This document shows, in pieces, positions 1 through 6,801 of a stretch of DNA of 10,018 nucleotides. Source of the stretch: Larix sibirica (Eukaryota; Streptophyta; Pinopsida; Pinales; Pinaceae). The translations under genes were made by a program, and so were the position numbers. The stretch is from NCBI GenBank assembly GCA_004151065.3, contig NWUY0300007828.1, positions 81,207-91,224 on the forward strand, written 5' to 3'. A model generated the notes under the pieces. That model did not search any database and had not been told where the DNA came from. It saw only the letters and a list, made by a program, of their open reading frames with translations. The number at the start of each line of letters is the position of its first letter. The first letter of the stretch is position 1.

Positions 1-213
1 TCTCTGCATAGCCTATCACTTTGCAAACTTCTCTCATCAGTCCTCAGACCTGCGTACTCATCTATGAGGGCATGAAACACACCTTCAAACCCTATTTCTA
101 CCACATTCTCTATCATTTGGTATTAATGTTGGAGTCAGTGGAACATTGGAGCAATGGGATGTCTGGAGACAATTCATGGAGATCAACCTTTCCACCAGTG
201 TGAACCCTAGCAT
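1..213. other. No gene seen
   Basis: Less AT-rich than the rest. The minus strand reads as short open segments in more than one frame, such as VFHALIDEYAGLRTDER near 25-85, broken by shifts and stops. It may continue the unrecognised 214-534 sequence as a decayed coding relic. Confidence 0.3.
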
Positions 214-534
214 CTACCATTTGATGTTGTTGCGCAACATTCTTGTGAAGAAGCTAAACCCTATACCGGTTTCTATTGCTTCATTTTTGTCCAAATTCAT
301 GTGACTGGTGAGACCATCCATCAAAGCCTCAACTTGGTGTGTGAGACCATTCCTTGGAGCTATAGCTCTCCTTTCCACCATTGTGAGAGTATTTGCATCT
401 TCTCCCATCATGGATACCATTGTGTGTTGATGACATGTATCGAGTTGCTTCGTGAAGGCCTCGATGTATCTATTGCTACGACCGTTGAGCATAAACCCTA
501 GTTTTGCAATGTTGCATTTTTTATGTGACTGCAT
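214..534 (-). CDS. Unrecognised 106-codon open frame downstream of the bHLH gene
   Basis: Starts at the first real ATG (532-534), which reads MQSHKKCNIAKLGFMLNGRS, and stops at 214-216. It is rich in Met, His, Thr and Asn, with no domain, signal peptide or membrane segment that I recognise. It lies 70 bp past the bHLH stop on the same strand, where 3' untranslated sequence is expected. Open frames of this kind are frequent in conifer repeats, so it may be part of an old retroelement, a 3' UTR, or chance. The extension to 555 depends on a TTG start and crosses the N at 547, so I dropped it. Confidence 0.2.
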   Translation of the reverse strand: MQSHKKCNIAKLGFMLNGRSNRYIEAFTKQLDTCHQHTMVSMMGEDANTLTMVERRAIAPRNGLTHQVEALMDGLTSHMNLDKNEAIETGIGFSFFTRMLRNNIKW

Positions 535-604
535 GGAGTTATTGTTNAATGACAACTCAAATTAACTATGGGAAGATCTGTAATTAACATGACTCTGCAC
601 TGAA

Positions 605-685
605 TTAACTCAATGAAACAGCCTCGATAGTTTGACGAATCATATCCTTCAGCTTGTTGGCCCCTGCGATTTTCTTTGAGCTACC
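605..685 (-). CDS. Exon 4: last helix of the ACT-like domain and stop
   Basis: 26 codons plus TAA. It reads GSSKKIAGANKLKDMIRQTI and then EAVSLS, an amphipathic terminal helix of the kind that closes plant ACT-like domains (polar loop, then an Asn/Asp-Lys-Leu-Lys run and an Ile-rich helix). The acceptor TATCACAG|GGT at 686 is good, and phase 0 matches the exon 3 donor. The exon is too short to appear as an open frame by itself and was found by following the domain past the GTAAGT donor. Confidence 0.85.
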   Translation of the reverse strand, partial: GSSKKIAGANKLKDMIRQTIEAVSLS

Positions 686-3600
686 CTGTGATACCAAGTA
701 ATCATAAAATGAATTGCCATGCAGCTAATTTTTAAACAAAACAAGCCCACTTCTTGTTTATTTTCATCTAATTCTAATATATTGCTATCATCAAAATTCA
801 ACTCATGAAGCCGATTATTGTTACTTACATCGAGAGTGACTATGAAGAGAATGGTTTCATCGAAGCAGCAGATGTTTGAATTCATGATATGGACTGGAAG
901 AGATTCTAGGGCTCGCGTCACCTTCACTAATAGGCCACGCTCTTTCTTACCCTCTATTCGCACGTGATATATTCCCTCTTCCCCCACCTTATAGATGTCT
1001 GTCTGTTTTTTTTCTCAACGCCACCAATCATTAATATTAGGTTTTGAACAAGCATAAATAATAATTACTAGAGAAATCAACTTGCAATCACAAAATAGAG
1101 ATATATAATTTATTCTGGAAATCTCATGCAGGGAAAACCAACATTCAATGTAGATCTTCATTACATAGTCAAAACCAACTAACCAAGCCCTTTATAGGAT
1201 TCATTACATGCAATACCTTGGACATATACCATGAGCCCAAAACTATGTGCTAGATCTAAACCACTTTAAAAACATTCCCGGGTCAAAATTAACCCTAACA
1301 ATTAATCAACAAACTCTTCCAAAATTTAATATAATTTAATCTATTAAAAAATAAACCTTAAAATGCAAATTTGGCAAAACCAGTCGAAAAATAAAAACTT
1401 TGGAATAGAAATTTGGCAAACCAATATAAAATAGAAACGTTGGAATCGAAATTTGGCAAACTCAATTACATATAGATTTAGAGGACTCCACAAAACCCTG
1501 GAGCCATACCAACAATCCAACAATGAAATGCAAATTCAGTAAAATAAAACTCGATAAAAATACTGAAAAGATCGAAACAGTTGCCCATTTATCCACCAAA
1601 ATAAAATAAAATGTCAATTGACTTGTGTTTTTTTTTTACATTGCCCAGAAACACCAAACACGAAAATGCTGTGTGTGAACACAAAGTCCATCCAAAAGAG
1701 CCGCAATTTGAATAAGTTGTGATATGACTATTATGACCCACGCATCAAATCATTTTAAATTAATAATTTCGACGGTTCCGGATTTTCAGGACTTCAAACT
1801 TTCATTACTTTCCAACCTACAGGTTCTCTTGCCGAGAAACTTTGGTGGGGTACACAGGAATGGATTACAGCTGGGTTCAATTTGATAAAGGGTGAATCAT
1901 ATTTTAAAGATTTGAACCCATTAAATATGAAACGCGCTGCTTTACCGAACAATCCTCATATTAAAATATAAAATATATGCCTACTTTAATTTTCAATTCT
2001 GAAGAGCTTAGAAATTTTCACCCAAAAGCTGTACATGGTTCTTTTTTTTTATTTACTAGTTATTGCTGCGATTATATCTTATGCACTTTGCCACTGTATT
2101 ATTATGTGCAGGATCTTGAGAGTTTTCAGCTACCAACTTCTTGTTGGTTTAATTGGTATTATCCTTTTTGCGGCATTTATTTATATGTTCTTATCTTTGC
2201 GGTCTGTTCATGGATATAGACTGGGCCGGGAGGTCTTTAGTTTGACACTATATTTTTGTTTATATATACTTTGTTATATGTGGGGACATTAACATATAGT
2301 CCTCTGTGGATCTTTTGGGACTATATGTGACTTGTGATGAACTGTTGTATTGGCAAGTATTGGCCATTAGATTTGACAGTTATGTTTAGACATGTATCTG
2401 CTGTCCATGTGGCGGGAACACTAGATGATGCACTGGACAGGAACATTCTAGTATTTTCTCACTTGTGACAATTGGACCTATTTTACTATTTCTCAATATT
2501 AATAGTAAGTTGAATTTTTCTATGAAAAAAAAAAGGTGCGTCAAATTTTTCCTAACTCTTATATGATTCCAAAGATATTGTTAATTGATTCCATTAAGCC
2601 ACACTATTATAATTGCCAATGTTTAAATTGTACTACATAGTTTCACACTAATTGACATATTTGATAAAGGGCTCCCCAAGTTGGGATTAAATAGCACATC
2701 TCTATGATAATGGATTTAAAATATTCCCTCTCATTGAAAACAATTTCCAACCTAGGATTAAATAGTTGGTCTCTTTGGCAACGATTTCTTAATGGGATTG
2801 AACCTACGTTTTTGGGCAGAAAACACACTTGATTTACTACTTAACCAAATATTGCTTGACAAATGTCACCCATTTTTAACTTACTTCTTGTTTAATTTTA
2901 TAAAACTATTATTTTATGATTTTCATTAAAGCATTTAAATAAACTACATTGTATTGTCTTACTCAAAGAACTATACAATGTCACAATATAGCACAACAAG
3001 TTGGCTACATTAGTGCACCTTCATATTTGCAAGGGGATTGAACCCGATCCCACACATGCCTAGGAAAAACCACCTATGATCAATTAACTTTGATACATCA
3101 CAAGCCAACAAAACAAACTAATTTCTTTAGCATATAAATGTTTATGTGAGGAATTTGACCCATCCTTTTATTTTTATTTTTTTCTTAAGAAAAAAATGTA
3201 ATTTTATTAAAAAAAAAAACAAAATTACATGTTGTAGATTCCTGCAACATATTGTCACCCAAAAATAATACCTTGTGAAGAGACCAAAAGACATAGATGT
3301 AATACCTTCCTATGAGCTATCACATAGGATGCATCAAAATATACTGTCTAAAATTGAAAAACTGGTTGTAGGTGTCTTTCCCATGTAGGGCCATGTATAT
3401 ATAAGCAAAATAATCTAAAGTTGTCTGCAGAAAAAACACTAGTGCATATGATTTGCACAGAAGAGAAGATATGATAAGGACCTTCTTCACAACTATCTAC
3501 TTATGAAAAAACTTTGGAAGCACATTGTAGACTGTCTGCAAAATCTGTGAAGATCATACTATATTCTGGGGGAGAAATTCTATAAAAGGCCTGTGGTAAA

Positions 3601-6535
3601 ACTCATGATGTTCATTCCCATTATGTTCTGTGATATGCCAATGACCTAGGCCAATTGAATGTCCTCTTTAAAAAATTTATCAGCTTCATTGTTCTTTTCC
3701 CTAAAAATACGTTGACATGAGAAAAATGAGAAAGTTGATTTTATATTTTAAATTTTTGCAAGAAAAGGAACTAATTAAGTATTATGGCACTATTGTATCT
3801 CATTAACCCAGTTTATAGACAACATTGAGTCCCCAAAGATTTGTATCTTCCTACATCACATGACCCATCTTTTTATTAAAAACACTCTTTAATATTTATT
3901 ACTCCTTTACCAGAGGTGCTTCACAAATATCCCCTAATATTAATACACTTTTTATTTAATGAAGAGTATTGGACATTATTCAAAAGCATTAATAGGGTAT
4001 GTTGTACATCACTTTTTATTTGATGAAGAGCATTGTACAATATTAATTCTTCATTAAAGCATTTTTAAGGTATGTTGTACATTGTGTTTTTATATTTACT
4101 TTATGTTAAAGTTGAATTGCAATAGTGTAGGCTTTCTAGAAGAGAATAATTTTTTCCTTATTGAATACTTAAATTTTTCTCATTTCCTTTAATGGTTTGA
4201 AAAAGTAAATTTTTAATAAAAAAAATAAATCTTTATCTATTTACTATTTTTGTTGAAAACTAAAATCCATCTTATCATCCTTACAGGAAAGTTGCTTTCT
4301 CATTCTTCTTTCTACTTAATAATAATAATATATCTAAATTCTTATCTTATTTGAATAATTTATTCCTCTGTTGTTTGTTGTTTGTAACAAGAAAGTTGCT
4401 TTCTCATTCTTCTTTCTACTTACTAATAATAATATATCTAAATTCTTATTTTATTTGAATAATTTATTCCTCTGTTGTTTGTAATGCAGACAAGTGAATG
4501 AAAGCACGCTAATAATAACATATCTAAATTTTAATAGTATTTGAATAATTTATTTCTTTCTTTGCAATGCATAGAAGTGAATGCAAACAAGCACTTGTCA
4601 GATAAATGTGCAGATCAAGCTACTAAACTCAAGTCCCTTTAAGATAAGGCATGCTTAACAAATTATCATTCAGTTAGATAAAGATGCATATGTATGATAT
4701 AAGTTACCTATTTAAGTTGAAATCGTTTGATTGCTTTTCTTTGCATCAACTCCCATTAGTTAGATAAAGATGCACATGTATGATACAAGTTACGTATTTA
4801 AGTTGAAATTGTTTGATTGTTTTTATTTGCTTCTCTTTGCATCAACTCCCATAACTTAATAGACTTTCTGAATAAATATTCAATTAAAATACAAGCTAAA
4901 TTGCATCTAGGAGAATGCCATATTTGAGTGTAATATTTAAATTTATGGTGTTCTAGTTAACATATAGTGGTGATTATTTTGGACTTGAAAATGAAATTTG
5001 GTAGATGCGTTGTCCAAATACACTTGGCATGACCTAGAAAAATTCAAGAACATATACTATAATTTCTTGAAATGATTGATTAATATGTATGGATGTAAAT
5101 TTTCAGATTCTAGGTATTGTATCAATATAAATATCCATTTTTCTTATGATAACTCTAACTATTCCATATTGAGATATAACTAATNNGTATTGGCCATTAG
5201 ATTTGACAGTTATGTTTGGATATGTATCTTCTGTCCATGTGACCGGATCACTGGATGATGTACTGAACAGGAACATTCTAGTATTTGCTCACTTATAACA
5301 ATTGGACCTATTTTAATATTTAGCATTGTTAATAGTAAGTTAAATTTTTCTGTGAAAAAAAAAAATAAAATTAATTTAAGTTCACTTTAATTATCATCAT
5401 TATGAAAAAATAAATAATAAAACAATAGCGCCTTCTAACAAGGCTCGAAAGGTAACCTACCCTTCATTCTCAAAAATCAAACAAAGGTAGCCTACCCTTC
5501 ATTCTCAAAAATCAAACAAAGGTAAAATTTACAAAAATTTAAAATTTTTAAAACCCTTCATTCTCTTCATCCCATTACTCTCAGGTCCTTGACCAACCAT
5601 AATAAAACGCATAAATACAGATCTGGCAGATAATTGCACAGCTATCTTTGAGTTATTAGGGTTTCCAGTACTTACATCCAGTATGTTTCCATGTTTAATC
5701 AAGTTATTTGCTGATTTCTTCTTGTCCGCAGATTTGGTTGAGGCAGAATTAGCATCTGATAGAGGCTTGGTCGTCTCCGAGGTAATTACTTGACTGTGAT
5801 CAGCTCTGTTGGAGCTGGAGAGTGCCTGGATTTCACCTTCAATCTCCTCGACCTTCTTTTGCAGATCTAACATATAGGTGATAGCATCCCGAACTATTGA
5901 CTGTTTGTCCATCTGTTGACACTCACAATCTTTATTTCCATGAACCTTAAAAAGAAAATCCTGTACAACTAATTCATTCCTAAGAAGATGAATATCTCAG
6001 AGCCAAAGCTCAACAGCTATTGAGTTCTTGAAGGGTCCATTCTACATACCTTACTGATGTTGGGGACTACAGAACGCAATTTATAAAGTGTTTCCTTCAA
6101 TTTATTCCTTCGCTTTCTTTCGGTATGCAAATTCTTGGATGTTTGATGCCGCTGCTGGCACTGCACTACACGGCCGTCAGAATTATAAGCTTTGGCAACA
6201 GGATTTGATCCTATGATCTCTGAGTCGTTGTCGTCCCACTCGAATTGCCCTGAATTATCGTCCATATCCATCCAGAGCTTACTATTTTGATGATCCATTG
6301 CGATGACTTCGCTACAGACCGATATCGCGGTATTTTGGTCCGTTTGGCTCTCTACTGTTTTCGGCTCGGAATAACTAGTTGTCTGTCCTGAAAAATTTTC
6401 ATAAAGCCCTGCAGATACAATATTGCTCATATCTTCGAGAGGAAATCCATGTCCGAAAACATTGCCATTGCTGTACTGGTTTATTATTTCAGATTTACAC
6501 AACTCTTTCATACTGTCAAAACCAATGAAATCCAT
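605..6535 (-). CDS. bHLH transcription factor with C-terminal ACT-like domain (4 exons, 325 aa)
   Basis: Spliced coding region 6535-6050, 5912-5676, 1002-829 and 685-605, with stop TAA at 607-605. The product should be a nuclear DNA-binding regulator that dimerises through helix-loop-helix and recognises E-box-type sites. Residues 1-132 are Ser/Asn/Asp-rich with an acidic patch near 87-107, a possible activation region. The bHLH spans about 133-193, a polar linker 194-236, and an ACT-like dimerisation domain about 239-323. All introns are phase 0 with GT-AG ends, and the domain continues cleanly across each join. It resembles short plant bHLH-ACT proteins of the AMS/DYT1/bHLH35 type. It lacks room for the roughly 200-residue MYC-type N-terminal domain, so I do not assign an orthologue. 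The start at 6535 is chosen because an in-frame TGA lies 11 codons upstream and no other ATG intervenes. The 4.67 kb second intron is the oddity. No strong poly(A) signal is visible; CATAAAAAATG at 525-515 is the best weak candidate. Confidence 0.88.
829..1002 (-). CDS. Exon 3: core of the ACT-like domain
   Basis: 58 codons (residues 242-299) that read TDIYKVGEEGIYHVRIEG, then KKERGLLVKVTRALESLPVH, then an IMNSNI segment and DETILFIVTLD. The order strand, conserved G-E, strand, Arg-Gly-(L/V)-(L/V)-V-K-V helix with ALESL, strand with (N)SN, and final strand is the usual pattern of plant bHLH ACT-like domains. The donor GAT|GTAAGT at 828 is perfect. The acceptor I favour is AACAG|ACAGAC at 1003, phase 0. 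It is preceded by a run of A rather than pyrimidines, so the exact 5' edge is the weakest boundary in the gene. The next phase-0 option is AAG|GTG at 987. Confidence 0.82.
1367..1460. repeat. Diverged tandem repeat, period about 41 bp
   Basis: AAATTTGGCAAA recurs at 1367, 1409 and 1449. The intervening sequence is also alike, e.g. AAAACTTTGGAATAG and GAAACGTTGGAATC. Two full units and a partial third, inside intron 2. Confidence 0.65.
1823..1971 (+). pseudogene. Exon-like fragment of an unrecognised plus-strand gene
   Basis: An open stretch of 48 codons reads SLAEKLWWGTQEWITAGFNL, continues with IKGESYFKDLNPLNMKRAAL, and ends PNNPHIKI with TAA at 1969-1971. It is preceded by a strong acceptor, TTTCCAACCTACAG at 1809-1822. 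The composition (three Trp, balanced charge) is unlike chance translation of this AT-rich DNA. I do not recognise the family. It may be the last exon of a gene captured or duplicated into the intron, antisense to the host gene. No upstream exons are seen in the window. Confidence 0.45.
1972..2534 (+). other. Transcript-like sequence ending in an A tract
   Basis: Follows the exon-like fragment and ends in ten A (2525-2534). The last 168 bp plus the A tract recur at 5187-5365. Position 2111 has an acceptor-like TATTATTATGTGCAG. An open frame at 2035-2292 gives a hydrophobic 85-residue peptide of membrane-like composition, but no family is recognised. It may be a 3' untranslated region carried into the intron, or the 3' end of an unnamed retroposon. 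Confidence 0.4.
2357..2534 (+). repeat. Dispersed A-tailed repeat, copy 1
   Basis: The 168 bp from GTATTGGCCATTAG to TTCTATG align without gaps to 5187-5354, with about 19 differences by eye (near 89% identity), and both copies then run into an A tract. A shared 3' end with a tail is what retroposed copies of one source leave. Confidence 0.75.
2645..2860 (-). mobile_element. tRNA-derived SINE-like element 1
   Basis: Minus strand. A box-like TGGTTAAGTAG at 2847-2837, then 32 bp on, the B box GGTTCAATCCC at 2804-2794, in correct order for an internal RNA polymerase III promoter. The sequence between (AAATCAAGTGTG, CTGCCC) looks like tRNA arms. The body has an internal diverged duplication with a period of 71 bp (GGATTAAATAG at 2684 and 2755). 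No A tail or target duplication was found, so the borders are approximate. Confidence 0.5.
2990..3115 (-). mobile_element. tRNA-derived SINE-like element 2
   Basis: Minus strand. A-box-like TTGGCTTGTGA near 3109-3099 and B box GGTTCAATCCC at 3044-3034, about 55 bp apart. That is wider than in element 1 but within the range for tRNA-like promoters with a long variable arm. The B box is identical to that of element 1, but the bodies differ, so this is either a second family or an older copy. Borders are approximate. Confidence 0.42.
3156..3172. repeat. LINE target-site duplication, left copy
   Basis: Pairs with 3861-3877: 16 of 17 bases identical, and directly next to the T-rich (tail) side of the minus-strand element. 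Confidence 0.75.
3196..3230. repeat. Perfect 10-bp inverted repeat in the LINE tail
   Basis: ATGTAATTTT at 3196-3205 and AAAATTACAT at 3221-3230, with a 15-base A-rich loop. Next to it, TTTTTTTCTTAAGAAAAAAA (about 3178-3197) is a palindrome. Both may simply be A/T-rich tail sequence. Confidence 0.5.
3655..3850 (-). pseudogene. Broken RNase H domain of the LINE
   Basis: Contains the GDS catalytic motif (Asp codon at 3831-3829) and the REKNNEAD motif (about 3700-3677), with the spacing expected for one RNase H fold. At least three stop codons interrupt it: after NEIQ, after CHNT and after LAKI. No reverse transcriptase remains, consistent with 5' truncation on insertion. Confidence 0.7.
3861..3877. 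repeat. LINE target-site duplication, right copy
   Basis: Partner of 3156-3172. It marks the 5' truncation point of the LINE. Confidence 0.75.
3946..4083. repeat. Tandem duplication, period 64-74 bp
   Basis: Unit A (3946-4009) and unit B (4010-4083) both run from CACTTTTTATTT, through ATGAAGAG and a short AT stretch, to GGTATGTTGTACAT. Unit B has about 10 extra bases. Within unit B, TTTGATGAAG and CTTCATTAAA form an imperfect palindrome around TTGTACAA. A decayed inverted-repeat element is possible but not shown. Confidence 0.65.
4284..4595. repeat. Tandem repeat, two full units and a partial third
   Basis: Units near 4284-4387 and 4388-4490 (period 104) both hold GAAAGTTGCTTTCTCATTC, TATCTAAATTCTTAT, TTGAATAATTTATTCC and TGTTGTTTG, and are nearly identical. 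A third, more diverged part (about 4508-4595) repeats CTAATAATAA, TTGAATAATTTATT, AATGCA and AAGTGAATG, without the GAAAGTTGC start. The first two copies look recent compared with the rest of the intron. Confidence 0.8.
4673..4852. repeat. Tandem duplication, period 86 bp
   Basis: Units 4673-4758 and 4759-4852 both run from GTTAGATAAAGATGCA, through TTTAAGTTGAAAT and GTTTGATTG, to TTTGCATCAACTCCCAT. The second has a short insertion of T-rich sequence before CTCTTTGC. Few substitutions. Confidence 0.8.
5187..5365 (+). repeat. Dispersed A-tailed repeat, copy 2
   Basis: Same element as 2357-2534, same orientation, 2.83 kb away. It begins directly after the NN at 5185-5186, so its true left edge is unknown. 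It ends in eleven A (5355-5365). Confidence 0.75.
5451..5520. repeat. Perfect-length tandem repeat, 2 x 35 bp, near the intron 2 donor
   Basis: GGTAACCTACCCTTCATTCT and the following bases at 5451-5485 recur at 5486-5520 with one difference visible (GGTAA/GGTAG). A further CCCTTCATTCTC appears at 5555, so the unit may stem from sequence just inside the intron, about 155 bp from the donor. Confidence 0.8.
5676..5912 (-). CDS. Exon 2: bHLH helix 2, coiled coil and linker
   Basis: 79 codons (residues 163-241). It opens with MDKQSIVRDAITYMLDLQKK, the loop end and helix 2, and continues as a Glu/Lys-rich coiled coil to about residue 193. Then comes a low-complexity Ser/Thr/Asn/Lys linker. The acceptor is CAACAG|ATG at 5913. 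The exon closes at GAT|GTAAGT (donor at 5675), which ends the coding part in NILD, the start of the ACT beta-1 strand. The open frame continues past this donor for 48 codons to a stop at 5529, so intron retention would give a bHLH protein without the ACT domain. I chose the donor because of its perfect consensus and because the protein alignment resumes in exon 3. Confidence 0.88.
6050..6535 (-). CDS. Exon 1: acidic N-terminus, basic region and helix 1
   Basis: 162 codons. The DNA-contact region is SKNLHTERKRR (residues 133-143). In the plant H-E-R contact triad the H position is Asn135, while Glu139 and Arg143 are kept. Retention of E and R is the pattern of E-box binders, and Asn in place of His is common in ICE/AMS-like subgroups. 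Helix 1 follows and ends in RSVVPNISK at residue 162, a very conserved plant signature. The donor AAG|GTATGT at 6049 is close to ideal, and the split between NISK and MDK is a common intron position in this family. Reading through the intron adds ten codons and then stops inside the bHLH, which argues that splicing is needed. Confidence 0.9.
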
Positions 6536-6594
6536 TTCACCAATTCCTTCTCTCACTAATCTACTTCATTGCTGCATTACTTATCCATTCTTGG

Positions 6595-6601
6595 CTTTAT
6601 A
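6595..6601 (-). promoter_or_regulatory. TATA box of the bHLH gene
   Basis: TATAAAG on the minus strand, 60 bp before the ATG at 6535. A start site about 30 bp downstream would leave a 5' leader of roughly 30-35 nt. The match is good but short, and the region is AT-rich. Confidence 0.5.
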
Positions 6602-6801
6602 ATATTCGATTTTGAGGTCCTGCTCCAATTATTGTTTGCTTGGCCAAAGTTTCTCTTTTCACAATTTTAAAATGTTTTATCCCTCGTATTACGCCACTTT
6701 ACTCTACTTTGGTTGTAATAGTAAATTCAATGATGCGAAGCAATATCTCAAACAATCAGCTTTGTGATAAGCCCATTGTTCACCGATCTCTTAGGGGTTG
6801 A

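Larger units (their letters stand above)
3173..3860 (-). mobile_element. 5'-truncated LINE with RNase H remains
   Basis: Minus strand. Near the 5' end the translation shows IQIFGDSMLSINWVNEIQ, later LVPFLAKI, then QRIFREKNNEADKF. This is the RNase H pattern of plant LINE polyproteins: a GDS with catalytic Asp and the terminal R-E-x-N-x-x-A-D. In-frame stops after NEIQ and further on show it is dead. About 480 bp of AT-rich 3' sequence follows and ends in an A-rich tail (T-rich on the plus strand, about 3173-3189). The element is bracketed by TGACCCATCCTTTTATT (3156-3172) and TGACCCATCTTTTTATT (3861-3877), a 17-bp target duplication with one mismatch. Confidence 0.78.
1003..5675 (-). other. 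Intron 2 of the bHLH gene (4,673 bp), packed with old mobile DNA
   Basis: Lies between the GTAAGT donor at 5675 and the AG at 1004-1003, phase 0. It makes up nearly 80% of the transcribed region, while the two other introns are 137 and 143 bp. Its contents are listed separately. Several parts between the listed elements show only AT-rich sequence: about 1030-1360, 1470-1810, 2535-2640, 2862-2985, 4090-4280, 4855-5180 and 5366-5450. Confidence 0.82.

Noticed and set aside
301-501. 66-codon plus-strand open frame
   Set aside because: It is antisense to the longer minus-strand frame and has no protein-like features.
2643-2828. 61-codon minus-strand open frame
   Set aside because: It is covered by the SINE-like element; the translation has no motif.
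6536-6556. N-terminal extension of the bHLH protein by seven residues
   Set aside because: It depends on a GTG codon; the first ATG is at 6535 and an in-frame TGA lies just upstream.
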